A DNA stretch of 50,714 nt from a virus: the IMG/VR virus record IMGVR_UViG_3300044637_001673, positions 1 through 50,714 of that record; one strand, written 5' to 3'. The translations under genes and the position numbers were made by a program. This document shows positions 38,419-46,916 of this stretch, in pieces. Position 1 is the stretch's first letter; every line of letters begins with the position of its first letter. The notes under the pieces are model-generated. The model saw only the letters and a list, made by a program, of their open reading frames with translations. It did not search any database and was not told the DNA's origin.

Positions 38419-38694
38419 AACATATCCCTTTACCAACTCAACCCCTTCGTATATGTCTTGGAAATCTCTATCGGGGGCTAAAAGCTGTACGTTAGTTGCA
38501 TCATTATTTTCATCTAAAGTTAATAACATAAGCGCCGGTACATATTCATTTGTCGCCTTAACAAATTCGTCGTATTCTTCACTATGATCGTCAATATCTC
38601 TTTCTAAAAAAGGGATGTTTTCTTTTTCTAACTCTTCTTTAATCATTGTACAGAAAGGACAACCTTTCATTGTGTAAACTACCGCAATTTTCAT
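38413..38694 (-). CDS. glutaredoxin-like protein
   Basis: 93 aa. CPFC (residues 12-15) is the redox active site, and VPALML near residue 52 has the cis-Pro of the thioredoxin fold. Phage glutaredoxins usually serve ribonucleotide reductase; none is visible in this window. Two nt from the next gene. Confidence 0.88.
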   Translation of the reverse strand: MKIAVVYTMKGCPFCTMIKEELEKENIPFLERDIDDHSEEYDEFVKATNEYVPALMLLTLDENNDATNVQLLAPDRDFQDIYEGVELVKGYVL

Positions 38695-38695
38695 A

Positions 38696-39040
38696 TTAAT
38701 CTATTGTAAAATATTTATTTAATCCTTTTAATAAAAAGTTTAAGTTCTCAGTATCTTTAAGTAAATATAATACATTTATGTTATAAACATTTTCATGTTC
38801 AACCCTTTTAAAATAAACATAAACATCGGTTTTACCGTATTTTAATAACCCTTCTTTTAATATGACGTTAACACCATCATAATCAGAGTATAACCAAATA
38901 GATTCATTTTTTTCTTTTAGTAAATTAAACCCATCTTTAACAATATTTTTTGTTTTTATTATTGATGGGTATATTTTATTTTTTGTTAAAAAAATATCTA
39001 TAATATTATCAGGTATTAAGTTTTTATTATCTTTTTCCAT
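38696..39040 (-). CDS. hypothetical protein, 114 aa
   Basis: Strand-rich second half (SIWLYSDYDGVNVILKEGLL; YFKRVEHENVYNINVLYLL). Two nt from the PcfJ-like gene. Unknown. Confidence 0.65.
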   Translation of the reverse strand: MEKDNKNLIPDNIIDIFLTKNKIYPSIIKTKNIVKDGFNLLKEKNESIWLYSDYDGVNVILKEGLLKYGKTDVYVYFKRVEHENVYNINVLYLLKDTENLNFLLKGLNKYFTID

Positions 39041-39042
39041 GT

Positions 39043-40737
39043 TTAAGGTAGATCCATAAATAGTTCTTCAAAAAAATTATGATTGTTATTATTGATAATA
39101 ACTTTCTCGTTTACTTCATTAACCCATATTGGGTATATATCGTAAATAGGTTTTGTTTCATCAAATTCTTTAAATTTTGCAAAAGTCCTTGTTGTTTTAC
39201 CATTTTTATATTTTTTAACCATAATGGGTAACTTTATAAATTCTTTTCTAAAAAGGTTATCAACTCTTCTATCTAACTCATCAACAGGTATAATCCATTC
39301 GTCCGTTAGTGGCATGTTATATTTACCTAAAGTTTGTGATCTTCTTAAACCGTCTCTTGTATATTGGTATTCTATTGTTGCTCTTTCAGGCCCATCTTCA
39401 CTGTCTTTTCTTAATGAAACAATAAAACAGTATGGTTTTTCAGAGTATGTCCTTACACAGTTGTGCTGGTGAATTGATTCTCCTTGATAATCTTCTGTGG
39501 TTTTAAAAAGTATCGGGAAGTATGTATTGTCATTAGTGAATATTGGATCTTCAACCAAAACCGAATCTTCACCATAAAATCTTGTAACGTGTCCGTTACT
39601 ATACGAATCAATGAGTGTTGCCCATTCAGAGTGTTCATTATTAAATTCATCTCTATTTTTGGCCAATAATTTAACATTTTCACCATAATTTTCCAATTTA
39701 ATTTTAAATCTTAAATGATCACTTAACAAATGTATAAAATTTTCTGAATTTGTTTCATTTAAAAGTGTTACAATATTTTCTTTTTCTTTTTTTGTTAAAA
39801 AAATATCTGCAGGTAAACCTTCACAAACGGGATTATAATTTGAATAAATTTTTTCGGTTATAAAAACCTCATCTTTAATTTTATTAAATAAATCTTGTCC
39901 TAATAAATTATATAATTGAACAATACCATTAAGGTCAATATTATCATACCTATTAAATAGTGATTTGATTTTTCTACCTTTTAAATTATGTTTTTTCATT
40001 AACCATGTAACCAAGTTCGCTTCGTGTTTTCTAACTTCTTTAAATGGTGCAAACATTTCAGAAAACTTCAAAAATGCATTTGGATATTTAATTTTTCCGT
40101 TTTGAAGTATAATTTCATAATATTTCTCCTTTGGTTTTTTATTTGATTCAATATTAAGACCTAATTTTTCAATAATTCTATTTAAAAAAATGTCAAATAA
40201 TTTGTCTCCACTACCATATCCTTGGTTGTAATTAGATAAAACAGGAAAAATCCTTGTATTGTTGAGGTTTGTTACATTAATTTTATTGATGAAACCTATT
40301 TTTTGTTTTCTTTTGAATTGAGCCTCGCCACTATAAAATAACTTTCTATTATAATTAAATGTTAGATAATAAATTGTTTTTCTTGTTTTGAAATATCTTT
40401 TACCAACTTCTCTATGGTTTCTGTAATTGAATACTTTTAATGCGATTTTATCTTCATTTTCTTCAATAACATATAAATGTCTATTTAAATAACAACTAGT
40501 TAATAAATTAGGGTAGTTTTTTAAATACTCCTCTTCTCCTTGTATTACGTATTCTTTTCCTGTTTTACTTGTAAACGTACCAACATAAGACTTATGTGGG
40601 TTAGATGGTACATAATGCCGACCCATATCCCCTAAAAACGGATCTTCATCTTCTACATTTATTGAATTAAAATTTTCATAAAAATAAGTCTCATAGTTTT
40701 TGATCTCATCTTTAAAAAGGACTGTCATATCTGACAT
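39043..40737 (-). CDS. PcfJ-like protein, 564 aa
   Basis: ATG at 40735-40737 (MSDMTVLFKDEIKNYETYFY); the longer start would be TTG. Residues ~415-500 match the PcfJ pattern: HQHNCVRTYSEKPYCFIVSL, RATIEYQYTRDGLRRSQTLG, KYN. The His-Asn-Cys-Val and following Glu may form an active site. PcfJ-like proteins occur in plasmids and phages with no settled function. Confidence 0.75.
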   Translation of the reverse strand: MSDMTVLFKDEIKNYETYFYENFNSINVEDEDPFLGDMGRHYVPSNPHKSYVGTFTSKTGKEYVIQGEEEYLKNYPNLLTSCYLNRHLYVIEENEDKIALKVFNYRNHREVGKRYFKTRKTIYYLTFNYNRKLFYSGEAQFKRKQKIGFINKINVTNLNNTRIFPVLSNYNQGYGSGDKLFDIFLNRIIEKLGLNIESNKKPKEKYYEIILQNGKIKYPNAFLKFSEMFAPFKEVRKHEANLVTWLMKKHNLKGRKIKSLFNRYDNIDLNGIVQLYNLLGQDLFNKIKDEVFITEKIYSNYNPVCEGLPADIFLTKKEKENIVTLLNETNSENFIHLLSDHLRFKIKLENYGENVKLLAKNRDEFNNEHSEWATLIDSYSNGHVTRFYGEDSVLVEDPIFTNDNTYFPILFKTTEDYQGESIHQHNCVRTYSEKPYCFIVSLRKDSEDGPERATIEYQYTRDGLRRSQTLGKYNMPLTDEWIIPVDELDRRVDNLFRKEFIKLPIMVKKYKNGKTTRTFAKFKEFDETKPIYDIYPIWVNEVNEKVIINNNNHNFFEELFMDLP

Positions 40738-40757
40738 AAAAATATATTTAAGCGTTA

Positions 40758-41039
40758 CTAATTCATACAAATTAAACCCATGTGGTGTTGCATATGTGGC
40801 ATAACTTTATCCACACCTTTTTTGTCACCATTGAGTTTTACTATTAAATCTATAAGTTGTTTTCTTGTTGGTTCTAATGGTTTTTCGTCATCTTCTGAAT
40901 TAAATTCAACTATTTTTTTAACTCCATTAAAAAACTTTTCGGGGTCTATATCACCTATAAGTTGTTTTAACTGATCGGGGTTTTTATCAAAAAACCCCTT
41001 AAAGTTTGTCATATATATTTCAATATCTAAATTCCCCAT
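40758..41039 (-). CDS. hypothetical protein, 93 aa
   Basis: Helical acidic protein (YMTNFKGFFDKNPDQLKQLI; RKQLIDLIVKLNGDKKGVDK). A -10-like box TATATTTG at 41063-41070 lies upstream without a clear TTG. Ends 20 nt before the PcfJ-like start. Confidence 0.65.
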   Translation of the reverse strand: MGNLDIEIYMTNFKGFFDKNPDQLKQLIGDIDPEKFFNGVKKIVEFNSEDDEKPLEPTRKQLIDLIVKLNGDKKGVDKVMPHMQHHMGLICMN

Positions 41040-41091
41040 AACTTTATTTTTTATTCAATAAACAAATATAAGAAATTTATTTGAGACTTTT

Positions 41092-42468
41092 TTACTTTTG
41101 GTCAAAAATAAAGAAGTTTCCGTCTCTTTCCGCTCTTTGTCTTAATGCTTCAGGAATAGTTCCATCAAGTTTGCTATTTTTAATATTAATAATTGATAGT
41201 TTAGGTAATTCTGCTAAACATGCCGGTAAAGGTTGTAAGTTTGGATTATCAGGTAAAGATAAGAACTTCAACTCTTTTAAATTACAAATACTATCAGGAA
41301 TTTTAGAAACGCAACCAACAAGGTGTAATGCACTTAACTGTTTAAAGTCTCCGATTCTTTCAGGTAAATCTAAATTAAATGACTGACCTCCTCCTTTATG
41401 TGTAAATTCTAATCTTTTAATGTTTTCAGGTAGTGTGTCAAAAAATTCATCAAACCCATAAAGTGCAATAAATTTAGATGCTGAATCGCCAGGATAATTA
41501 ACAGATACTTTTTCACCATTATTTTGTGAAAGACCCATCATGAATTGAGGTTTAAAGTATTCTTTAAGTCCGTCTTCTTGTTTAGATAAGAAATCGACCA
41601 AATCAATTTGTCTATCTGCTGGGTCCATATATTGATTAGATGGGAAGTGGAATTGGTATCTTAATGCTGGAAGTCCTGTTTTTTCACCAACTTCCATACT
41701 TCCTGTGAATTTTGTAGGTGAATTAGGTATTACAACATATAAAGGACCATCTTTAATGTATCTATCAAACCAAGTAAGTCCAGGTGATGATGTACACCAT
41801 CTTGTTTCTCCTTTTTGCGGTTCTAAATAATACCCACCATAGAAACATGCCGCGTCTTTACCAAGTTGTCCTGTATTTGAAATTTTAACAACCGTCCAAT
41901 TACCAAATTTTTTAACTTCTTCAGCACCTGGATGTTGGTATGATGTTGATGCCTCTTTTTTCTCGTCAGCAGTTGCCTTAGTTTTTTCTAAACTGAAATC
42001 TTTAACTTGATCGTAAAGTGTTTCAGGTGTTAGTTTATTAATATCTCTATATTCTTGTGGTAATCTATTTTTAAATCTTTCAAACTTCATTAAGTCACCA
42101 GTAACTTTATAAAGGTCTTCTAAAAATAATGCCTGATATTCTTTAATTGCCTGTTTAACTGCAGGACTATTAGGGTCTGTAATACCACTACTTAGATCGA
42201 TATTTGGTGTTACAAAGTTTTTAAGTATCCATTGGGTATATTTTCCAATTTTTACTTTTTCCATATCTTCAGGTTTTGCGTTAATTGCTTCCATACCTTC
42301 AGGAACTCTTGATGTTGGATCCGCAGCAATTATTTCAAACAATACATGAAATGGCATCATACCTTTTCTTGTCTCTTTATTTGGTTTAACGTATTTGTCA
42401 AATAGTACTTGAAATCTTGAGCTCTCAACGATTAAATCTCTTAAAATACTCGTAAATCTAATAGCCAT
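41092..42468 (-). CDS. tagged protein with W-C motif domain and leucine-rich repeats, 458 aa
   Basis: Tag MAIRFTSILRDLIVE (possible cut after Glu15). Residues ~195-290 contain FYGGYYLEPQKGETRWCTSS and the strand GPLYVVIPNS, related to the W-C domain of 19058-20170. Residues ~360-450 are four to five leucine-rich repeats (LPERIGDFKQLSALHLVG; IPDSICNLKELKFLSLPDN; LPACLAELPKLSIINIKNS). LRRs usually bind protein. ATATTTAT (42486) and TATATTTG (42496) both lie upstream. Confidence 0.82.
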   Translation of the reverse strand: MAIRFTSILRDLIVESSRFQVLFDKYVKPNKETRKGMMPFHVLFEIIAADPTSRVPEGMEAINAKPEDMEKVKIGKYTQWILKNFVTPNIDLSSGITDPNSPAVKQAIKEYQALFLEDLYKVTGDLMKFERFKNRLPQEYRDINKLTPETLYDQVKDFSLEKTKATADEKKEASTSYQHPGAEEVKKFGNWTVVKISNTGQLGKDAACFYGGYYLEPQKGETRWCTSSPGLTWFDRYIKDGPLYVVIPNSPTKFTGSMEVGEKTGLPALRYQFHFPSNQYMDPADRQIDLVDFLSKQEDGLKEYFKPQFMMGLSQNNGEKVSVNYPGDSASKFIALYGFDEFFDTLPENIKRLEFTHKGGGQSFNLDLPERIGDFKQLSALHLVGCVSKIPDSICNLKELKFLSLPDNPNLQPLPACLAELPKLSIINIKNSKLDGTIPEALRQRAERDGNFFIFDQK

Positions 42469-42514
42469 AATTAATGTTTTTATTAATAAATATCACAAAT
42501 ATAAGAAAAATATT

Positions 42515-43354
42515 TTAATAATTCATAATCAATAACTCTTCCCCCATATTTTGTTTTTCACCTTTCTTTGCGGAAGCCGCCTTAGCGAACTCTTTTTTAA
42601 CCCAACGGTACTCATTTTCAGGAAACCAAGTGCGTAATAATTCAAAATCATAATAAGATAAACTAAATTTACCTTTAACCTTGTGTAAAACTTTAGCCAA
42701 TCTTTCATGGTCCTGACGGTCAAAATCATGATTTGAGTAGTAGTTTTCAGTTTTCCAATATGGCGGATCCAAATAGATATATGTTGATGGTGAATCGTAT
42801 TTATCAATAACATCAGAAAAATCCATGTTTTCAACATCAGTTATTTTTAAAAAGTGATCAACCCAATCAGGTTTTGATAACTTATCTCTGAATGTTAGAT
42901 ACTTTGACTTATACTTACCTTTAAGGTCAATAAAGTTAGATGTCTCAGGTTTTGAACCACTAAATACTTGTGTTAGAATGTAGACATATTTGGCTGCAAC
43001 TTCATAATCACCAGGTTCTACGCTGAATCCTTGACTAAAAATTTCAGCCTGAAAACTTACAAATTGTTGTTTATAAATTTCAGGTGTTAGATCAACGCCC
43101 TGTTTTTGACAATCTATTGAATTTATCGCCCTTAATAATTCGGATGGGTTCTGAACACACTTAAATAAATTGTAATTTAATGGATTAAAGTCATTATAAA
43201 CAACTTTTTTTAGATTGGGGTATTGTTTTAGGTCCATATTATAAAAACACCAATACATACCTCCGAATGTCTCTAAATAGACCTCCATATCTTTATCATA
43301 GAAAGGAACTATCCACTTTCCAATCTTACTTTTACCTCCTATATAACTTAACAT
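42515..43354 (-). CDS. dam: Dam-type DNA adenine-N6 methyltransferase
   Basis: 279 aa, D12 class. YIGGKSKIGKWIVPF (residues 4-18) is the AdoMet-binding start, LETFGGMYWCFYN the second block and IYLDPPYW near residue 195 the catalytic DPPY. Makes N6-methyladenine, target unknown. Promoter at 43359 with the leaderless spacing. Confidence 0.9.
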   Translation of the reverse strand: MLSYIGGKSKIGKWIVPFYDKDMEVYLETFGGMYWCFYNMDLKQYPNLKKVVYNDFNPLNYNLFKCVQNPSELLRAINSIDCQKQGVDLTPEIYKQQFVSFQAEIFSQGFSVEPGDYEVAAKYVYILTQVFSGSKPETSNFIDLKGKYKSKYLTFRDKLSKPDWVDHFLKITDVENMDFSDVIDKYDSPSTYIYLDPPYWKTENYYSNHDFDRQDHERLAKVLHKVKGKFSLSYYDFELLRTWFPENEYRWVKKEFAKAASAKKGEKQNMGEELLIMNY

Positions 43355-43358
43355 AATA

Positions 43359-43390
43359 CAAATATAGTATTTTAAATATTTATTTTCAAA
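43359..43390 (-). promoter_or_regulatory. host-type promoter, leaderless arrangement
   Basis: Minus strand TTTG, 20 nt, TATATTTG, TATT, ATG of the Dam gene. Confidence 0.78.
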
Positions 43391-43413
43391 CCGAACTTAA
43401 TTAAAATATAACT

Positions 43414-43575
43414 ATGAAACAAAAAAAAGCAACACAAGTTACAGGTTGTAAAACATGTAAACAAGGATTATCTGGTACACAAAAATCATTCATTTTTTTA
43501 GGTATATTCATGTTATTCACCTCCATTTACGGAACTATAGAGTTAATTAGTGACCTCATCTCTATTTTGAAGTAA
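43414..43575 (+). CDS. small membrane protein, 53 aa
   Basis: MKQKKATQVTGCKTCKQGLS then one hydrophobic helix (FIFLGIFMLFTSIYGTIELI). CxxC before the helix. ATATTTAT lies about 30 nt upstream. Its end overlaps the DnaJ gene, on the other strand, by 33 nt. Confidence 0.65.
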   Translation: MKQKKATQVTGCKTCKQGLSGTQKSFIFLGIFMLFTSIYGTIELISDLISILK

Positions 43576-44544
43576 CTCTTTAATCTTGATCCTAATATCC
43601 TGATCAATTTCACTATTTTTTTGGATTGATAGTTTTATGTAAAAATTACCATTTCCTTGTGGGGTTTTGTATCCTTTACCTGGTATTCTCAATGGTTTGT
43701 CAGAATCCAATGTTTTTGGTATTGAAATCCTTAATGTTCCTTCAGGGTGTTCAATATCTATGGTATCATCAGTAATTATGTTTAATACGTCTAATTTTTT
43801 GTTATAAATTAAGTCATACCCACTTTTTTGAAAATCGGTATTTTCATTTAAATTAATTTTTAATATTAAATCCCCATTAGTGTTGGTGCTATTTGAATAA
43901 TCACCTTTACCTCTTACTCTCATAAAATCCCCATTATCTGAATTTGGTGGTATTGATACGTTAATTTTTTGTGGGTTTCTAGTTCTACCATTACCGTTAC
44001 ATGTACCGCAATGTTTAACTATTTTACTACCCGCACCATTACAAACATTACAAGCCATCTGAATTTGTTGTTTAAACATGCCGGTACCAAAAATCTGATA
44101 AATAAACCCGTTACCGTTACAATTATTACAAATGTGTCTATCACCACCAGAACCATTACATGTTACACAATTTTCTAAAACATCTACATTAATTTCTTTT
44201 TTAACACCAAAAAAAGATTCTACAGGCGTTATTTCTAAATTTATAACTTTGTCAGGTGCCCTTCTCTGTTGTCTTTGTCCGTTTACCATTTGTTCAAACA
44301 TACTATGTATGTCAAAACCACCACCACCCATTTCAGAAAAAGGGTTGTTACGTCTCATATTATATTCTTCTCGTTTTTTTACATCCCCAATATTATCGTA
44401 GGCCTCCGCAATGTCTTTAAACTTTTCTTCACCTTCAGGGTTTACATCTGGGTGGTATTGTTTACTTAATTTTCTATAGGCCTTTTTTATTTCGTCTTGT
44501 GATGAATCCTCTAAGACACCTAAAATTTCATAATAATTTTTCAT
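43543..44544 (-). CDS. dnaJ: DnaJ-like co-chaperone
   Basis: 333 aa, close to a full type I DnaJ. J domain 1-65 with HPD at 31-33, short Gly/Met linker, four zinc CxxCxGxG units at ~128-195 (CVTCNGSG, CNNCNGNG, CNVCNGAG, CGTCNGNG), then the substrate-binding C-terminal domain ending in helical residues. It could recruit host DnaK for head or tail assembly. Its start codon overlaps that of a divergent gene (CATG at 44542-44545). Confidence 0.92.
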   Translation of the reverse strand: MKNYYEILGVLEDSSQDEIKKAYRKLSKQYHPDVNPEGEEKFKDIAEAYDNIGDVKKREEYNMRRNNPFSEMGGGGFDIHSMFEQMVNGQRQQRRAPDKVINLEITPVESFFGVKKEINVDVLENCVTCNGSGGDRHICNNCNGNGFIYQIFGTGMFKQQIQMACNVCNGAGSKIVKHCGTCNGNGRTRNPQKINVSIPPNSDNGDFMRVRGKGDYSNSTNTNGDLILKINLNENTDFQKSGYDLIYNKKLDVLNIITDDTIDIEHPEGTLRISIPKTLDSDKPLRIPGKGYKTPQGNGNFYIKLSIQKNSEIDQDIRIKIKELLQNRDEVTN

Positions 44545-45187
44545 GAAGCATAACTATTTAATCGTATTATTCAAAAATAAGAAAAAAAGAAAAATTATCA
44601 ATTCATACGCAACAGAAATGAATGCAAAAAAGAAATTTGATGATATAATAATAAAAAATAATAAAGTTGTTTTTGAAAAAGTTATAGAAAACGCAACCCC
44701 TGTTGAGTATGAGATTGGTTTGTTGACCAACACAACTAACATACAGAAAAGTTTATATATTACTGATGAGTTGGGTAGAAATAATCCTGTTAATTTAGAA
44801 GATCCCGATTATGTTTTTTTAGATTTAAAAAAATATTATGTTGAGGAAAAGGTTTTTGATTGGCAAACACAAAATAAAATTTCTTTTGACCGTTTGATTT
44901 CCGATTACTGCGCTAACACAGATTTAAAAAACATATTTACCTTACATAACAAAATCTGTATTCAATTAGATACGGATGTTAATTTATTTTCACTTAAAGA
45001 TAAATCAGAGGCAGAAAGACTTTTAAATAGTCTTGAGGGTTATTTTTATGAGAAAAAAAGACTTGATGCTATTTTTGTAAGGGACGTTTCTTCAGCACAA
45101 AGAAAATGGTTATATGAGTTATTAACACAAAAAGGTTACGATAAAAAAAGACTATACAGGTTAAAGACTACTTTTTCAAAAAGGTAA
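44543..45187 (+). CDS. hypothetical protein, 214 aa
   Basis: Lys-rich N-terminus (MKHNYLIVLFKNKKKRKIIN), mixed alpha-beta, no motif recognised. The ATG at 44543 shares two bases with the DnaJ start codon on the other strand, so the signals for each gene must lie inside the other or be very short. Confidence 0.65.
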   Translation: MKHNYLIVLFKNKKKRKIINSYATEMNAKKKFDDIIIKNNKVVFEKVIENATPVEYEIGLLTNTTNIQKSLYITDELGRNNPVNLEDPDYVFLDLKKYYVEEKVFDWQTQNKISFDRLISDYCANTDLKNIFTLHNKICIQLDTDVNLFSLKDKSEAERLLNSLEGYFYEKKRLDAIFVRDVSSAQRKWLYELLTQKGYDKKRLYRLKTTFSKR

Positions 45188-45389
45188 AATCTACATTACC
45201 AATTGATATTACTACTTTATCTTCTTTATTTTTATTTTTAAGATTATCCATTAAACTTAAAAAGGTGTCTTCGTCTAAAGACACCTTTATTTCAATATTA
45301 CCTTCATTTAAAAACGTGTTTTCTAAAATTTCAACAGATTCGGCTAACTTAGTTAATTGATCCCTAAAGTTTTCAATATTCTTTGCCAT
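45168..45389 (-). CDS. hypothetical protein, 73 aa
   Basis: Helix-rich first half with the phrase TFLNEGN seen also in the 28460 and 29017 proteins, then strands (NIEIKVSLDEDTFLSLMDNL). Converges with the plus-strand gene at its end by 20 nt. Confidence 0.62.
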   Translation of the reverse strand: MAKNIENFRDQLTKLAESVEILENTFLNEGNIEIKVSLDEDTFLSLMDNLKNKNKEDKVVISIGNVDFTFLKK

Positions 45390-45565
45390 AAGGTATATTT
45401 TTTTTCAACTAAAATCGTATTCTTAATTTCTTTTGGATCCATTTTTTTAAGTTCTTCAGAAAACTTTTTTTTGTAATTTTCTGAAAAGTTTTGTATACTC
45501 TTATCTTCATCCTCTAATATTTTCAGTTGTTTCTGTAATTTCGTCAGTGAGTTCTTTTGATTCAT
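45353..45565 (-). CDS. hypothetical protein, 70 aa
   Basis: ATG at 45563-45565; the longer start is TTG. Helical, Lys/Glu-rich (KKFSEELKKMDPKEIKNTIL). Overlaps both neighbours (37 and 59 nt), unusual even for this genome. Confidence 0.58.
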   Translation of the reverse strand: MNQKNSLTKLQKQLKILEDEDKSIQNFSENYKKKFSEELKKMDPKEIKNTILVEKKYTLWQRILKTLGIN

Positions 45566-45947
45566 TTTCAATTAGTTTTGTTAATTGTTCAATATCAAAC
45601 TTTAGTCCCTTTAAACTTTCAAGATTTTCATTTTCAAAAATATTTTTTAGTTCTTGGACTTTAGATTTGAATAACCTTTCTTTTTCTTCTCTTTCAATGT
45701 TCGTTTTAATAATAGCATCCACAATGTTTTCAAGTTTATTTATAAGTTGTGTATTATTTTCACAAACAAATGATGTTATTTTAGTTCCGTCTCCATTATC
45801 GTTTTGAAGTATTTCAACCCCTTCTGGTATTTTCTTCAACATTATCCATGTGCTTGGAAATGTAAGATCAAAACTTACGTAATTTTTTAATATTCTAACA
45901 GAATATAAGTATTTATTTATTTTGTTAATGAACTGTCCAAAAATCAT
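45507..45947 (-). CDS. hypothetical protein, 146 aa
   Basis: N-terminal strand domain (YVSFDLTFPSTWIMLKKIPE), C-terminal coiled coil (KNIFENENLESLKGLKFDIE). Unknown; 1 nt from the next upstream gene. Confidence 0.65.
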   Translation of the reverse strand: MIFGQFINKINKYLYSVRILKNYVSFDLTFPSTWIMLKKIPEGVEILQNDNGDGTKITSFVCENNTQLINKLENIVDAIIKTNIEREEKERLFKSKVQELKNIFENENLESLKGLKFDIEQLTKLIENESKELTDEITETTENIRG

Positions 45948-45948
45948 G

Positions 45949-46140
45949 TTAAAAGTAAATTAAATATGAAATAATATATGATAATAAAAGACCGTATGTT
46001 AATCTTTCACCCATTGTCATTTCAAAAGGTTTAGGTGGAGTTGAGAAAAAAACACTTATAAATGAGACGGCCAACCCTATTATTGCAATAATAGAAAATA
46101 TAAATACAAACCCCGTCAATTGTGAGTATAAATTAATCAT
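45949..46140 (-). CDS. two-helix membrane protein, 63 aa
   Basis: Helices at ~8-30 and ~47-62 separated by a short polar loop. Overlaps the histone-like gene by 8 nt. Unknown. Confidence 0.65.
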   Translation of the reverse strand: MINLYSQLTGFVFIFSIIAIIGLAVSFISVFFSTPPKPFEMTMGERLTYGLLLSYIISYLIYF

Positions 46141-46318
46141 TTTTTTCTTTTTTAGTTTCTTCTAAAATTTCATTTCTAAGTTTTTGCATTAAACCTTTAA
46201 GTTCTTGTGCAGCTTTTCTTGCTCTAGTACCTGCGGAATTATTCCCTTTACTATAAAATTTAGCAGTTTCAGCAGTTAAAGTTTCTGTTAATGTTTTTAT
46301 TTGTTCTAAAGTTTCCAT
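46133..46318 (-). CDS. histone H1-like DNA-binding protein, 61 aa
   Basis: The core KFYSKGNNSAGTRARKAAQE then LKGLMQKLRNEILE matches the short histone H1/Hc1-like proteins of Bacteroidota (GNKAAGTRARKALQELK pattern, from memory). It probably coats or bends DNA. Tail is Lys/Glu-rich. A host-derived origin is likely; its neighbours are phage genes. Confidence 0.8.
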   Translation of the reverse strand: METLEQIKTLTETLTAETAKFYSKGNNSAGTRARKAAQELKGLMQKLRNEILEETKKEKND

Positions 46319-46382
46319 TTTTTTATTTATTAAAATTTATTTTAAAAAAAACTAATTATGTCTTATATAATGTCAATAGATA

Positions 46383-46877
46383 TTAAGTGTTTTTTAAAGA
46401 TCTTTCAAGTGTTTTATATATATCTGTAAAAATTTCAATATCTGATTTACTTTTTTTACTTTCATATCCAAATATTTGGACAAAAAAATCAAAAACATTT
46501 TCTTGCCCTTTTTTATCGTTCTGATTATAAAAAACATCATAGAAAAGATCCTTCAAAAATATAGTGTCTTTTTCATTGAAAAAAAATAAAACGTTTTCTT
46601 TTTGGAAGTTACTTATGGTTTTTTCCCAACACCATTTTAAGTGATCTTTTTTTTGTTGTTCGGTCATACCGACTTTAGTGTCGTTAGAATTTTCATATTC
46701 ATCACCCAAATACGTTTCCTCTAATAATTTTAGAAATGAAACACAAAAATCCCTAAACAACTCTGTAAGTTCTAAAGTTATGTTATTGGCTAAATACCAA
46801 GACGTTATGTCTTCTTGGGACATTGGTTTGACCAACCACTCTAAAAATTGGTCCATATTATTATTATTAGTAGACAT
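46383..46877 (-). CDS. hypothetical helical protein, 164 aa
   Basis: ATG at 46875-46877 (MSTNNNNMDQFLEWLVKPMS). All helical and aromatic (KTISNFQKENVLFFFNEKDT). No motif. A tail-assembly chaperone-like composition is possible but unsupported. Confidence 0.65.
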   Translation of the reverse strand: MSTNNNNMDQFLEWLVKPMSQEDITSWYLANNITLELTELFRDFCVSFLKLLEETYLGDEYENSNDTKVGMTEQQKKDHLKWCWEKTISNFQKENVLFFFNEKDTIFLKDLFYDVFYNQNDKKGQENVFDFFVQIFGYESKKSKSDIEIFTDIYKTLERSLKNT

Positions 46878-46916
46878 AAACAAATAATAATACTGTTATT
46901 TTAAAAACGAAAGATA

